Notes: generated by a model not told the origin, from the letters alone. Positions 1 through 11,325 are shown, counted from the first letter of the stretch. The stretch is 37,475 nucleotides of DNA from Deinococcus alpinitundrae (GCF_009982895.1 NZ_WXZL01000030.1:1-37475), one strand, 5' to 3'. A program made the numbers and translations.

Positions 1-55
1 GACGTTCTTCGAGTTGAGCTCGGGTGAGGTGCAATGGGAGCCAACGGTCAGTCAT
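1..55 (-). CDS. Possible N-terminus of a transposase/HTH protein (partial)
   Basis: Reading leftwards from an ATG at 55-53, 18 codons (MTDRWLPLHLTRAQLEER) run off the left edge. The phrase resembles, from memory, the first residues of helix-turn-helix transposase subunits of IS630-like elements in Deinococcus, but it is too short to assign safely. No strong ribosome site is seen. The inverted-repeat element at 98-211 lies just upstream, so this could be the edge of an insertion sequence. Confidence 0.3.
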   Translation of the reverse strand, partial: MTDRWLPLHLTRAQLEER

Positions 56-97
56 CCAGCCATTCTACCGTCGTTCACTTCAGCCGAGATCAATAGT

Positions 98-211
98 GGT
101 ACTCCGTTGACTCCGGTGTGCAAAGCTGTGCAGCACGCCAGCGAAGGCAATCATCTATGTTAACGAGAACTGCGTGTAGCACGCGATCTCTTGAACAGTC
201 AACGGAGTACC
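98..211. repeat. 114-bp element with 15-bp terminal inverted repeats (MITE-like)
   Basis: GGTACTCCGTTGACT at 98-112 is the exact reverse complement of AGTCAACGGAGTACC at 197-211. The flanks carry AATAG at 92-96 (one base outside the left repeat) and AATAG at 212-216 (directly after the right repeat), which looks like a 5-bp target duplication. The interior has no open frame of note. A non-autonomous mobile element fits best; the end of a larger insertion sequence is the alternative. Confidence 0.5.
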
Positions 212-511
212 AATAGAGCATCTGTTAAAAAAGAAGAGTCTTCTTGACCGAGCGCGCTTCTGACGCAGTCCTCTCTTTGGACCATTGCCCTGGGTGTCCT
301 TGCACACCACCGGCGCGTTCGCACCCGGTCATCTGCTGCCAATCTTCGGTACCCGAGCGCCAGGTTAAAGTTAAGCTGAAAGGGTGACCCCACCCAGCGC
401 AGCGGCATTCGGCACAGGAATCCCAGAGACACCAACAGCAGCACCGCGAACACGGGCGACGCGAGCATCTCCAGTGCAGCAGCGCAGAGCGGCCCTCCTG
501 ACGGCAGCAGC
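212..511. other. Stretch without a recognisable gene
   Basis: Between the inverted-repeat element and the permease gene no gene can be supported. A hydrophobic minus-strand reading frame crosses it but has no credible start. No SD-like sequence or clear promoter for the downstream permease was found here. Confidence 0.4.
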
Positions 512-1615
512 GTGATTCCCCGCACCATTCCCGATCTGCTGGCCGGGCTGTGGCGCTCGCCCTGGCTGCGGTTGCTGGTGTACCTCATCTTGCTGGCGTT
601 GGTGCTGTGGCTGGCCCGGTCGCTGACCAGCGTGCTCGTCACCGCATTGGTAGCCTACACGCTGGCCTTCCTGGTCAATCCGCTGCTGAGCTGGCTTCAG
701 CGCCGCCGTGTGCCGCGCCCGCTGGGGGTGCTGCTGGTGCTGGTGGTCCTGCTGGCTACCGCCGCGCTGCTGAGCTGGACCGTGCTGGCCCAGGTGGTCG
801 CCCTGGTAGGCCAGTTGCCCGCACTGCTTCCCCGGCTGCCGGATCTGCTCGGCGGGCTGCTCAGCCGCCTCAGCAGCGTGCCGGGCCTGGAGAACGCTCA
901 GCAGCAGCTCAGCACCTTTCTGACCGGGCAGGCCCAGCAGCTCAGCACCCATCTGGGACCGACCTTGCAGCGCCTGTTCACGTCGGGCAGCACCGTGCTG
1001 GGTGGCGTGGTCAGCGCCGTGGGCTGGATCGGTCAGGGCGCGCTGATCGTGATTCTGAGTGCCTATTTCATGCTGGACTACGAGCGGGTGGGCCAGGGGC
1101 TGATGCGGGTGCTGCCGCTGGCCTGGCAGCCGGGAGCGCGTCAGCTGTCGACCGATGTCGGCGAGTCCTTCGGCGGCTACCTGCGCGGGCAGTTACTGGT
1201 GGGCCTGGCGGTGGGCGTGCTGGTGGCGCTGGGCCTGCTGGCGCTGGGCATTCCCAATGCGCTGGCGATTGGCCTGCTGGCGGCGGTGCTCGACATCGTG
1301 CCGTACCTGGGTCCGGTGATCGCCGCACTGCCTGCTGTGCTGCTGGCCCTGCCCAGCGGCTGGATCACGGTGCTGCTGGTCGTCGGGGTGTTTGTCATCG
1401 CCAACCAGATCGAGGGGAACGTTCTCTCGCCGTACATTCTCGGCAAGACCACCGATCTGAGTTCGGCGGCGGTGCTGCTCTCGATCCTGGCAGGCCTGAC
1501 CCTAGGTGGTCTCGTCGGGGCGGTGCTGGCGATTCCGGTGGTCACGCTGCTCAAGAAATGGACCGAGCGCTACTGGCTTTCCAGCGCCGCCCACAACCTG
1601 CCGCCCAGACCCTGA
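512..1615 (+). CDS. AI-2E family transporter (PerM/TqsA-like permease)
   Basis: A 367-residue polytopic inner-membrane protein. Two hydrophobic helices lie in residues 18-70, followed by a soluble stretch with Gln/Leu-rich amphipathic helices (about 105-155), then more membrane helices from about 165 to the end. The C-terminal half has the family's typical sequence, including IVPYLGPVIAALP and GNVLSPYILGK followed by a glycine-rich last helix pair. Members export small molecules such as autoinducer-2 or act as ion antiporters; the substrate here cannot be told. The GTG at 512 has no visible SD, so the start is uncertain. It is followed after 30 bases by lysZ, which appears to have its own promoter. 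Confidence 0.85.
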   Translation: MIPRTIPDLLAGLWRSPWLRLLVYLILLALVLWLARSLTSVLVTALVAYTLAFLVNPLLSWLQRRRVPRPLGVLLVLVVLLATAALLSWTVLAQVVALVGQLPALLPRLPDLLGGLLSRLSSVPGLENAQQQLSTFLTGQAQQLSTHLGPTLQRLFTSGSTVLGGVVSAVGWIGQGALIVILSAYFMLDYERVGQGLMRVLPLAWQPGARQLSTDVGESFGGYLRGQLLVGLAVGVLVALGLLALGIPNALAIGLLAAVLDIVPYLGPVIAALPAVLLALPSGWITVLLVVGVFVIANQIEGNVLSPYILGKTTDLSSAAVLLSILAGLTLGGLVGAVLAIPVVTLLKKWTERYWLSSAAHNLPPRP

Positions 1616-1632
1616 GCGGCTGCGCGCTGTGC

Positions 1633-1638
1633 TAGCCT
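1633..1638 (+). promoter_or_regulatory. -10 box for a leaderless lysZ transcript
   Basis: TAGCCT fits the TAnnnT form and ends seven bases before the lysZ ATG, which has no SD. Transcription would start at or next to the start codon. No convincing -35 is visible. Confidence 0.4.
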
Positions 1639-1645
1639 CGCCCCC

Positions 1646-2449
<804 letters not shown>

Positions 2450-2497
2450 GTGACTGCTCCGGCAGCAAGCCAGGCAACTCATCCCCGTCTGGACGCG

Positions 2498-2503
2498 TAC
2501 TCT
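2498..2503 (+). promoter_or_regulatory. -10 box before the YbjQ gene
   Basis: TACTCT ends five bases before the ATG at 2509 and no SD is present. This fits a leaderless or nearly leaderless transcript. Confidence 0.4.
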
Positions 2504-2508
2504 ACGAT

Positions 2509-2862
2509 ATGACTTACGGCAGAGCAGCCCACACCAACGAACTGATCGTCACGACCACCAACGACCTCGAAGGCTTCCGGGTGGTGCGTCACCTCGGCGT
2601 GGTGCGCGGCCTGACGGTGCGCTCCCGCAGCGTGCTGGGCAACCTCGGCGCGTCCTTGCAGACCATTTTGGGCGGCAACATCACCCTCTATTCCGAACTG
2701 GCCGAGAAAGCGCGCGGCGAGGCCTACGACCTGATGGTCCAGCACGCCCGCGACCTCGGCGCGAACGCGGTGCTGGCGATGCGCTACGACGCCAACGAGA
2801 TCACCGACGGCGTCACGGAAGTGCTGGCCTACGGCACGGCGGTCACGGTTGAAGCCCGCTGA
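2509..2862 (+). CDS. YbjQ/UPF0145 family protein
   Basis: A 117-residue cytoplasmic protein of the YbjQ (UPF0145, putative heavy-metal-binding) family. Residues 9-117 cover the whole domain: the [19 protein letters not shown] opening strand, the [17 protein letters not shown] loop, an amphipathic helix with [22 protein letters not shown], and the closing [13 protein letters not shown] strand. Family members form oligomeric beta-barrels of unknown function. It overlaps the next gene by 14 bases, suggesting co-expression. A -10-like TACTCT directly precedes the start. Confidence 0.85.
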   Translation: MTYGRAAHTNELIVTTTNDLEGFRVVRHLGVVRGLTVRSRSVLGNLGASLQTILGGNITLYSELAEKARGEAYDLMVQHARDLGANAVLAMRYDANEITDGVTEVLAYGTAVTVEAR

Positions 2863-3169
2863 AGAGGAGCTGTCGGCTCCCGAACTGCTGGCGTTTCTGA
2901 GTGAGCGCGGCGGGCAGGAATACTCGGTGGTGCTGGTGACACCCGTCGCGCCCGCCCGCAAGAAACATCCGGGTTCCGCTGCCGAACGGCCACGCCCGCT
3001 CTACCGCCTCATTCGGCGCGGCGCGGCCGTGCAGGCCACCGGCCCGGCCGGGCTGACCCGCCAGCTCTCGCAGGCCGCCTTCTTGCAGGTGTTCGGCGCT
3101 CACCGCTTTGCCGAACTGACTCCCACCGGGCAGCTCAGCGATTTGGGGCCGCTGTTCGGCGCCCCCTGA
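2849..3169 (+). CDS. Small protein of unknown function
   Basis: A 106-residue protein not recognised as any family. It starts at a TTG inside the end of the YbjQ gene (14-base overlap), with no better start downstream, so it is probably translated by coupling. The N-terminal 20 residues are acidic and helical ([18 protein letters not shown]). The middle is rich in Arg/Pro and the end has alternating hydrophobic residues. There is no signal peptide or membrane segment. Confidence 0.6.
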   Translation: MKPAEEELSAPELLAFLSERGGQEYSVVLVTPVAPARKKHPGSAAERPRPLYRLIRRGAAVQATGPAGLTRQLSQAAFLQVFGAHRFAELTPTGQLSDLGPLFGAP

Positions 3170-3286
3170 GTCTCTGCGCCCTGATCGCCGCGCTCCCTGC
3201 TGCGCGACTGTGATCAGATTGTCGGCCGACCCTAGGTCACAAGGGCCCGTAGAATGTTAAGCTGGGTTCAGCGTGAAGCCAGCCAG

Positions 3287-3292
3287 GATAAT
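3287..3292 (+). promoter_or_regulatory. -10 box for a leaderless DUF4388 transcript
   Basis: GATAAT ends exactly six bases before the ATG at 3299, which argues for that codon as the real start over the upstream in-frame ATG at 3254. The -35 region is weak. Confidence 0.4.
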
Positions 3293-3298
3293 TCCAGC

Positions 3299-4024
3299 AT
3301 GATGCAAGGTCTTTTTTCAGACGTGCCGTTGATCGGCGTGCTGTCTCTGCTCCATGAAACGGAGCAGACCGGTGTGCTGGATGTCGACGCCGAGGTCCCG
3401 TTTACGGTGGCCTTCGCGCGTGGTCAGGTGGTCGAGGGCGGCATTCTCGACTGGACGGGGCTCGACGCCCTGCACGCCAGTCCGATGCTGCCTGAGAGTG
3501 GCAGCTTCTCGTACATGCGCCGCGACGTGACCGGCGCTGCCATCTCGCCCTTCGAGCAGTTCACCACCAACTGGGCGCGCATCAGTGACGAGTGGGAACA
3601 GATCGGTGCGGTGATCAGCAGTCCCAGCGTGGTGCTCAGCGGCCCGATGCCTCTATTCGATCAGGACAAGGGCCGCAGTGTGCGCGCCGCTGCCCGTGAC
3701 GCGGGCCTGCCGCTGTTCGAGGTGGCGGCCCGCGCCGCCGACGCCGTGGAGGCGGGCAAGCTGCGGCCCACCGGGCGTTACGCCTGGTACGGCTTGCGGC
3801 TCACCCACCAGGGTCAGCGCCAGAGCGCTCTGGCCCGCGCCCTCACCGGCAACCTCAATCTGGGCGAGATTGTCGAGCGCGGCTTCTCGCCGAGCGAGGT
3901 GCGCGCCTACCTGATGGCCGAAATCCGTATGGGCCTGCGCTTTTCCGGCAGCGGCTGGGTGCTGCGAGACCTGATCTGGGAAACGCAGCGCGAGACCCAC
4001 GCCAGCAGTGACTTCATGTTGTAG
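3299..4024 (+). CDS. DUF4388 (PATAN) domain protein
   Basis: A 241-residue protein. The first 100 residues match the DUF4388/PATAN module: MMQGLFSDVPLIGVLSLLHE, then TGVLDVDAEVPFTVAFARGQVVEGG, then a helix ending in a SGSFSYMRRDV strand. PATAN modules usually sit with response regulators or GTPase-linked signalling, but no receiver domain is present. The C-terminal 110 residues look helical and may be a winged helix (LARALTGNLNLGEIVERGFSPSEVRAYL). The start at 3299 is preferred because GATAAT lies six bases before it; an ATG at 3254 would add 15 residues. A strong terminator follows. Confidence 0.7.
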   Translation: MMQGLFSDVPLIGVLSLLHETEQTGVLDVDAEVPFTVAFARGQVVEGGILDWTGLDALHASPMLPESGSFSYMRRDVTGAAISPFEQFTTNWARISDEWEQIGAVISSPSVVLSGPMPLFDQDKGRSVRAAARDAGLPLFEVAARAADAVEAGKLRPTGRYAWYGLRLTHQGQRQSALARALTGNLNLGEIVERGFSPSEVRAYLMAEIRMGLRFSGSGWVLRDLIWETQRETHASSDFML

Positions 4025-4034
4025 AGACGATCTG

Positions 4035-4086
4035 AAAAAGCAGACCTGGTAGCCCATGAAGTGCGCTTCATGCGGCTGCTTTTTTG
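4035..4086. terminator. Intrinsic terminator after the DUF4388 gene
   Basis: A long stem is formed by GCCCATGAAG and CTTCATGCGGC around the loop TGCG. It is flanked outside by AAAAAGCAG on the left and CTGCTTTTTT on the right, so it could work in both directions. Confidence 0.75.
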
Positions 4087-4277
4087 ATCATCTCCTTGCG
4101 GACATTTAAGTCAGCTAAGCCAAAAGTAATGCTCTCTTCTATGTCTGCTGAAGGTTCACCCAGGGCTGCGTGAGGCTGATCTCAGCAATGCTCGGCGGCA
4201 AATCGCCACACTGTGACCGTGCAACTCCAGACCCCTGGCGACAGGTTGATCTGACCCCACCGTTTCAAGGAGCCGAT

Positions 4278-5150
4278 ATGACGCAGAGCAACATGGACCT
4301 GGTTCGTTTGTCTGACCTTTCACGCGATCAGAATTATAATTTCAGTGGCGAGGGCGTTTACGATCCCACCGGTTACACCGCTTACGGTGTGAACGGCGAC
4401 AAGATCGGCACCATCCGCGACGCATTAGTACAGGCCGACACGGGCCGTATCCAGTACTTCGTGGTCGATGCGGGCGGCTGGTTCAGCTCTAAAGAAGTGC
4501 TGGTGCCAGTGGGCCACAGCCGCTTGGAGAACGACGGCGTGTATTTCGACGAGCTGAGCAAGGACCAGGTGGGCAGCCTGCGCGCCTACAACGTCGGCGA
4601 GTCCTACAACGACGAGTACCGCGAGTCCGACGAGCGGGTGCTGCGCGGCGTGGACCAGAACCCGGCGTTGGCGACCGATACGGCAGCGCGCAGCAGCTAC
4701 CAGGAAAGGGCCTACAAGACTCCAGACAGGCTGCAACTGCTTGAAGAGCGCCTGGTCGTCGACAAGGACCGCTTCAAGGCGGGCAGCGTCGAGATCGGCA
4801 AGCACGTGGAGACCCGCCAGGAAAACGTCAACGTGGCCTTGCAGCGCGAGGAAGTCGTCATTGAGCGCCACGCCGTGACCGACGCCCGTGCCGTTGAGGG
4901 TGCCGTCCTGGGCGACGGCAGCGCGACCATGAACATCGACTTGGAGGCTGAGCGGGCCAACGTCACCAAGCAGGCCTACGTCACCGAGGAAATCAGCGTT
5001 GGCAAGCGCACTGTGACCGATAATCAGACGGTCACAGAGACGATTGGCCGCGAGGTGCTCGACGTGAACAAGACCGGTGACGTGAGAATGGAAAATGATG
5101 ACACTACCCTGACCGAGACCACGACCGAGACCACCAGCCGCAAGAGCTGA
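4278..5150 (+). CDS. PRC-barrel and DUF2382 domain protein
   Basis: A 290-residue protein. Residues 25-90 form a PRC-barrel: [16 protein letters not shown], then [23 protein letters not shown]. From about 150 to 275 there is a DUF2382 (YsnF/AvaK) domain with its repeated beta pattern: [35 protein letters not shown] and the closing GREVLDV. Such proteins are associated with general stress and desiccation responses; the biochemical role is unknown. The start at 4278 is set by AAGGAG at 4267-4272. The end is rich in Thr/Glu. A second DUF2382 gene follows after 87 bases. Confidence 0.85.
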   Translation: MTQSNMDLVRLSDLSRDQNYNFSGEGVYDPTGYTAYGVNGDKIGTIRDALVQADTGRIQYFVVDAGGWFSSKEVLVPVGHSRLENDGVYFDELSKDQVGSLRAYNVGESYNDEYRESDERVLRGVDQNPALATDTAARSSYQERAYKTPDRLQLLEERLVVDKDRFKAGSVEIGKHVETRQENVNVALQREEVVIERHAVTDARAVEGAVLGDGSATMNIDLEAERANVTKQAYVTEEISVGKRTVTDNQTVTETIGREVLDVNKTGDVRMENDDTTLTETTTETTSRKS

Positions 5151-5237
5151 GGAGCAGCGCCGCAACTTGCTGCACAGCGCCGGGGCGGGGACACAGTTCC
5201 CTGCCCCGCTTCTATTCCCGCTTCATCAGGAGTCGTC

Positions 5238-5891
5238 ATGGACCGTTCCGACCAACGTCCCGAAGATGTTCAGCTTGCCGACCCGTCACGTCCCGCCCCG
5301 CAGCGTCCCGGCCTGGCCGAGGCGTCTGCCGTGACCATCCGCGAAGTCCGGGCACCCCGGCCCGTCACCACCCTGACCTTGCACGAGGAGCGCGCCCAGG
5401 TGGCTGTTGAGCGAACCGTGGGCGCTCAGGTCACGGTTCAGAAACGCATTATCGAGGAAGAGGTACAACTTCCGGTCACGCTCAAGCGCGAGATTCTGGA
5501 ACTCACTACCGCGCCGGAAGGCGGCACGGTGAAATTCAACGGTGAGTGGCTGGAGCCGGGGCGTATTTACCAGATCACGCTGACCGAGGAGCGCCCCGTC
5601 ATCGCCCGCGAAGTTTACCCGGTGGAGCAGATCGAGATCCGCAAGGAGTGGGTCAGCGCGGTGCATCAGCAGACCTTGACTCTGGGCCGCGAGGTACTTG
5701 ACCTGACAGGTCCGGCAGAACTGATCCGCGAGCAGGCGCAGCTCGAACAGGAGCAGGCGGCAGTGCTGCCGATCCTGGTCGAGCAGGAACCGGCCCTGAC
5801 CACGCTGAATAAGGAGGGCGAACCCGCCCAGGCCCTGCCGCCCGCAGATGTGCTGCCCGACGATGATGTGACGCGGCCGAGCGGCGGTTGA
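5238..5891 (+). CDS. DUF2382 domain protein
   Basis: A 217-residue protein. Residues 35-160 carry DUF2382-type repeats: TLTLHEERAQVAVERTVG, then RIIEEEVQLPVTLKREILEL, and later LTEERPVIAREVYPVEQIEI and QTLTLGREVLDL. It has no PRC-barrel, so it looks like a paralogue of the DUF2382 half of the preceding protein. The start has AGGAG eight bases upstream. A GC-rich hairpin (5185-5209) with a weak T tract lies between the two genes. The tail is acidic and low in complexity. The leuA promoter -35 overlaps the stop codon. Confidence 0.75.
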   Translation: MDRSDQRPEDVQLADPSRPAPQRPGLAEASAVTIREVRAPRPVTTLTLHEERAQVAVERTVGAQVTVQKRIIEEEVQLPVTLKREILELTTAPEGGTVKFNGEWLEPGRIYQITLTEERPVIAREVYPVEQIEIRKEWVSAVHQQTLTLGREVLDLTGPAELIREQAQLEQEQAAVLPILVEQEPALTTLNKEGEPAQALPPADVLPDDDVTRPSGG

Positions 5892-5916
5892 TTCGCCGCC
5901 CGCGAATGTGTACTAT
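5888..5916 (+). promoter_or_regulatory. leuA promoter
   Basis: TTGATT at 5888-5893 and TACTAT at 5911-5916 are separated by 17 bases. Transcription would start at about 5923, which is the ATG of the leader peptide. Confidence 0.65.
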
Positions 5917-5923
5917 GCCCGCA

Positions 5924-5986
5924 ATGCCAACAGTTCAGCAGACCCGACTTCTTCTTCGCGTGCTTCCGGTTGGAATGCTGCGCTAG
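5924..5986 (+). CDS. Leucine-rich leader peptide of the leuA attenuator
   Basis: A 20-codon frame encoding [20 protein letters not shown]. It has five Leu (three in a row, all CTT) and three Val. It is followed after 19 bases by an intrinsic terminator and then by leuA, the textbook layout of leucine attenuation. Ribosome stalling at Leu codons would let leuA be transcribed when Leu-tRNA is scarce. No SD is present, and the promoter would start transcription at the ATG, so the leader is probably translated from a leaderless transcript. Confidence 0.7.
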   Translation: MPTVQQTRLLLRVLPVGMLR

Positions 5987-6005
5987 GTCGGTCTGCGCCC
6001 CCTTT

Positions 6006-6037
6006 CCCCGGAGTGAACGTCACTTCCGGGGTTTTTT
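6006..6037 (+). terminator. leuA attenuator terminator
   Basis: CCCCGGAGTGA (6006-6016) pairs with TCACTTCCGGGG (6020-6031) with one bulged T and the loop ACG, followed by six T. It lies 65 bases before the leuA start, so it must be read through to express leuA. Confidence 0.8.
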
Positions 6038-6101
6038 CTGTTCGGTATGCCGCTCCCTCACACCCCGTGCTCCGCTTCACGCTTCCCAGGAGAAACCTGC
6101 C

Positions 6102-7700
<1,599 letters not shown>

Positions 7701-7722
7701 AGCGTTGAAGGGTGAAAGGCAG

Positions 7723-7749
7723 GGAGCCGCGCGGGGGTGCGGCTCCTTT
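7723..7749 (+). terminator. Terminator after leuA
   Basis: GGAGCCGC (7723-7730) pairs with GCGGCTCC (7739-7746) around an eight-base loop, followed by a short TTT tract. The tract is weak, so termination may be partial. Confidence 0.55.
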
Positions 7750-7812
7750 GCTATTGGCTCAGACATCCCTCTCGCCAAAGGCTCTAAAACCGCATGCCAT
7801 ACTGAATCCATC

Positions 7813-8409
7813 ATGGAAGCCGTTCCGATTCTGATGGTCATTTTTGGTGGCGTCTTTGGCGGCATCGCGCTCATCACCCGCGTCGATGGTCAGAACAAGC
7901 TGCGCATCTTGCAGGAAAAGCGGGCCATCGCTGAGCTGGGTCAGGCCGCTCCGCCGCCCGCGCCGCTGCCTGCGCCCACCACGACGCCCGCCGATCCCCA
8001 CGCCGCCCCGGTGCTGGCCCTGCAATTGCCCGAGCCGCAGCGCAGTCAGGCCCTGGCCCTGCTGTGCCAGATTCAGGACGCGCCCAGGTCACTCGACGCC
8101 CGCAGCAGCTACCTCGTCAAGCAGACCCAGGCCGATTACCTGCCGCAGACCCTACGCGCCTACCTCGACCTCACCGACGGCGCGCGGCAGCGGCTGGCCG
8201 CGCAGGGCATGGACGCCCAGACGCTGCTCTCCGAACAGCTCGCTCTGATGGATGGCGGCGTGCGCGAGGCGCTCAAGCTCGACCATGCCGCCGCCGACCG
8301 GATGCTCACCCAGGGCCGGTTTCTGCGTGAACGCTTTCAAAATCCAGCGGAACCGAGCGAGCTGAGCCTGTCCGAAGCCCACCGCCGGGTGCTGCTCGAC
8401 AAGTCGTAA
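7813..8409 (+). CDS. Membrane-anchored protein of unknown function
   Basis: A 198-residue protein. Residues 2-22 are a single hydrophobic segment (AVPILMVIFGGVFGGIALI), followed by a basic stretch and a Pro/Ala linker (about 45-70). A helical C-terminal domain (about 75-190) is probably cytoplasmic. No family is recognised. The ATG at 7813 is chosen because the membrane helix follows at once; CATACT lies 10 bases before it and no SD is seen. It runs convergent to the amylase gene. Confidence 0.65.
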   Translation: MEAVPILMVIFGGVFGGIALITRVDGQNKLRILQEKRAIAELGQAAPPPAPLPAPTTTPADPHAAPVLALQLPEPQRSQALALLCQIQDAPRSLDARSSYLVKQTQADYLPQTLRAYLDLTDGARQRLAAQGMDAQTLLSEQLALMDGGVREALKLDHAAADRMLTQGRFLRERFQNPAEPSELSLSEAHRRVLLDKS

Positions 8410-8495
8410 CACGGACTCCGATTGGATCCCGTACAACGTATGGGTTCAGTTCACCCGCAGGAAGTGAGCGGACTCCGTGTCAGTGGGGACTGCCG

Positions 8496-9932
8496 CTACG
8501 ACTGGGTCAGTACCAGTCCGCCGCGCCCCGGCACGCTGAACGTCTGCGTATCGCCTACGACATAGCGGTGGCCGCTCAGGGCATCTTTGTACTGGCCCGG
8601 CGTCAGGCCGCTCAGGCGCAAGTCGCTGGCGTCCAAGCCGGTGTTCATCAGTACGTAGGCGCATTCGTCCACGTCCTGACGGCGGTAGGCCAGCAGATCA
8701 TGCTCGGCGTGCAGCACGGTGAAGTCACCTCGTCTCAGCGCCCGGCTGGCGTGCCTGGCAGCGGTCAGATTCTGAATCAGGTGCAGGATCTGACGGTCCC
8801 AGCTTTCTGGCTGGTCCCAGGGGAAGGCGCGGCGGCAATCCGGGTCGGGGCCGCCGGGCAGGCCGATCTCGTCGCCGTAATAGATGCACGGCGCGCCGGG
8901 ATAGGTCATTTGGAAGATGGTCGCCAGCCGAAACGCCGAGGCGTCGCCGCTCACCGCCGTCAGGAAGCGGGCGGTATCGTGGCTGTCTAGCAGATTGAGC
9001 TGCGCCTGAACGATCTGCGGATCGTGGGCCTGCGTGACTTCCGTCACGCGCTGGGCGAAGTTGGCGGTATCCAGCGGTTCCAGCGCCTCGATGCCGGACA
9101 CCCGGTTCACAGCGTTGTCGAGGCTCTGCGCGCCGAAGTACGCCAGGCAGGGGCGGGTGAAGTTGTAGTTCATCACGGCGTCGAATTGGTCGCCCGAGAG
9201 CCACCGCCCGGCGTCGCCCCAGATCTCGCCCACGATGTAGGCCTCAGGATTGATGGCCTTGACCCGGCGGCGAAAGGCCTGCCAGAACGAATCGTCGTCG
9301 ATCTCGTTGGGCACGTCCAGCCGCCAGCCGTCGATGCCCAGCGCGATCCAGTGCTCGGCCACGCTCCACAAAAATTCGCGCACCGAGGGGTTGGACGTGT
9401 TGAACTTGGGCAGCGCGCGGTTGCCCCACCAGGCGGCGTAGTTGGCCGGGTGCTGGTGCTCGTAGGGATAGAGCGGCCAGCCCTGAACGTGAAACCAGTC
9501 GCGGTAAGCGCTGTGTTCACCCTGTTCGAGCAGATCATTGAACTGAAAAAACCCGCGCGAGGCGTGGTTGAATACCCCGTCGAGCACCACTTTCATGCCG
9601 CGTGCGTGGGCCGCGTCGATGAGTGTCCGCAAAGCGTCGTCGCCGCCCAGCATCGGATCGACCTTGAAGTAGTCGTGGGTGTGGTAGCGGTGGTTGCTGG
9701 CCGACTGAAACACCGGGCAGAAGTAGAGCGCATTTACGCCCAGACTCTGGATGTGATCGAGGCGCTCGATGACGCCCCACAGATCGCCGCCCATGTAGTC
9801 GTGGAGGGTGGGCGCTTCGCCCCAGGGTTGCAGGTGAAGGTTGAGATTCTGGCGGCCACTGCGGGCAAAGCGGTCGGGGAAGACCTGATAAAAGACGGCG
9901 TCTTTGACCCATTCGGGCGTGCGGATACTCAC
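8496..9932 (-). CDS. GH13 alpha-amylase family glycosidase
   Basis: A 478-residue retaining glycosidase acting on alpha-1,4 glucans or maltodextrins. GH13 regions are clear: DGVFNH (118-123), GWRLDVPNE with nucleophile D206, VGEIWGD with acid/base E236, and LLDSHDTAR with D319. The order and wording resemble neopullulanase/cyclomaltodextrinase, but the protein begins directly with the catalytic barrel and lacks the usual N-terminal CBM34-like domain. A short beta domain closes the C-terminus. There is no signal peptide, so it is probably cytoplasmic. The GTG start at 9932-9930 overlaps the tRNA nucleotidyltransferase stop in GTGA, so the two are translationally coupled. Confidence 0.9.
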   Translation of the reverse strand: MSIRTPEWVKDAVFYQVFPDRFARSGRQNLNLHLQPWGEAPTLHDYMGGDLWGVIERLDHIQSLGVNALYFCPVFQSASNHRYHTHDYFKVDPMLGGDDALRTLIDAAHARGMKVVLDGVFNHASRGFFQFNDLLEQGEHSAYRDWFHVQGWPLYPYEHQHPANYAAWWGNRALPKFNTSNPSVREFLWSVAEHWIALGIDGWRLDVPNEIDDDSFWQAFRRRVKAINPEAYIVGEIWGDAGRWLSGDQFDAVMNYNFTRPCLAYFGAQSLDNAVNRVSGIEALEPLDTANFAQRVTEVTQAHDPQIVQAQLNLLDSHDTARFLTAVSGDASAFRLATIFQMTYPGAPCIYYGDEIGLPGGPDPDCRRAFPWDQPESWDRQILHLIQNLTAARHASRALRRGDFTVLHAEHDLLAYRRQDVDECAYVLMNTGLDASDLRLSGLTPGQYKDALSGHRYVVGDTQTFSVPGRGGLVLTQS

Positions 9933-11272
9933 GCCTGTGAGTCTACCTGCTGCGAAGCGCACTCGTTCGACGTCAAGCGGTCCCGTTGCACCAGCACGAA
10001 CGCCTCGGCCTCGGCAGGCGTGCAGACATCGCCCAGCGCCGCCGCCTCGTTCACGGCGCGCAGAACCTCCCCCACGACCGGGCCCGGCGGCACCTTCAGC
10101 AGCGCCATGATCTGGCGGCCACTCAGCAACGGTGGCGGGGCGGTCGGTCGCTCCTCCAGCGCCGAGAGCAGGCACTCGAAACCGAGCTGGTAAGCCAGCC
10201 GGGTCTGCGGCGTGCTCTGCGGCCCGCGCGAGGCTTCGCGGTCGGCCAGCATCAGCCCCAGCAGATCCGGCAGCAGTGCCCGGCGGCGGTGCACGAAGCG
10301 GCTGGCCTCGCGCTCGGTGGTGGGCAGATGCACCATGTGCGCTTTGACGAGGGCGCTGACCCGCTCGGTGAGGGCGCGTGGCTGGCGTAGGCGGGTTAGC
10401 ATCTCGTCGGCCAGCTGCGCGCCGAGTTCGGCATGGCCGTAGTAGGTGTTGCGCCCGGTGTCAGGGTTGACGCCCCGCGTGCGCGGTTTGCCCACATCGT
10501 GCAGCAGCGTGGCCCAGCGCAGCGCCAGGTCGGCGTCGGGAAAGCGGGCCAGCAGTTGGTGCAGCGCCTCGATATTGTGGTGTAGCACATCCAGATGGTG
10601 AAAGCCACCCTGCACGACGCCCGCGCCCTCTGACAGTTCCGGCAGCGAAAGGGCCAACAGGTTCAGTTCGTGCAGCAGCAGGACACCACTGGCGGCGCGC
10701 TTCGAGAGCAGCAGAGCATTCAGCTCGGCTGCCGTTCGCTCGGCGGCGGGCAGCGGCCAGTGGTGGGCCAGGGCCTCGGCTGCAAGCCGCTGCACGGCCA
10801 GTCGGGTGCGCTCCTCCAGCCGGAAATCGAGTGTGATGGTCAGGCGCGCCGCCCGCAGCAGCCGCAGGGGGTCGTCTCTGAGGTTGTGTTCGCTGACCAT
10901 CCGCAGGCTGCGCCGCTTGAGGTCGCTCAGGCCGCCCGAGGGATCGGTGACGTGCCCAGCCTGATCCATGGCCAGCGCATTGACGGTGAAGTCGCGCCGC
11001 AGCAACTCAGCGGTCAGGTCGGTGGGCAGCGGCACGAAGTCGTGCTGCACGCCGCCGATCACGGCCCGCCAGTGGCCGCGCTGCTCGTCGAGGGGGAAGG
11101 CTGCGCCGCCTGTGTCTGCCGTCCAGCGCGCCGCCTGGGCCGGGTTGGGGGCGGCCCAGTCGTAGTCGCTGGGGAGCTGACCGCGCAGCAGATCGCGGGC
11201 CGCGCCGCCGACCAGCAGCGCGCCGGGTGGAAAGGCGGGCAGCTTCGGGCGGTGCGACATGCGACCCAGCAT
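9929..11272 (-). CDS. tRNA nucleotidyltransferase (CCA/CC-adding type) with HD domain
   Basis: A 447-residue class II nucleotidyltransferase that adds or repairs the tRNA 3' end. The head has GGAARDLL (22-29), the metal-binding DYD (D36, D38), third acidic residue D78 and RRDFTVNAL (92-100). The neck has [11 protein letters not shown] (133-143). An HD domain follows, with LLHDVGKP (H258, D259). Some Deinococcus species are known to split CC-adding and A-adding between two enzymes, so which activity this has is open. The start is uncertain: ATG at 11272 or at 11260, neither with a strong SD. It overlaps the amylase start by four bases. Confidence 0.85.
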   Translation of the reverse strand: MLGRMSHRPKLPAFPPGALLVGGAARDLLRGQLPSDYDWAAPNPAQAARWTADTGGAAFPLDEQRGHWRAVIGGVQHDFVPLPTDLTAELLRRDFTVNALAMDQAGHVTDPSGGLSDLKRRSLRMVSEHNLRDDPLRLLRAARLTITLDFRLEERTRLAVQRLAAEALAHHWPLPAAERTAAELNALLLSKRAASGVLLLHELNLLALSLPELSEGAGVVQGGFHHLDVLHHNIEALHQLLARFPDADLALRWATLLHDVGKPRTRGVNPDTGRNTYYGHAELGAQLADEMLTRLRQPRALTERVSALVKAHMVHLPTTEREASRFVHRRRALLPDLLGLMLADREASRGPQSTPQTRLAYQLGFECLLSALEERPTAPPPLLSGRQIMALLKVPPGPVVGEVLRAVNEAAALGDVCTPAEAEAFVLVQRDRLTSNECASQQVDSQA

Positions 11273-11325
11273 AGCGCCAGGCGGCTGGACAAAGCGCCGG
11301 AGGAGGTGCTAGGCTTCGTGGCGCT

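Noticed and set aside
199..469. Hydrophobic minus-strand frame upstream of the permease gene
   Set aside because: It has no credible start, runs into the inverted-repeat element and overlaps the permease start region; no family recognised.
8409..8480. 12-bp inverted repeat with one mismatch between convergent genes
   Set aside because: No T tract, a 48-base spacer and a self-complementary core (CGGACTCCG); may be chance, so not called a terminator.
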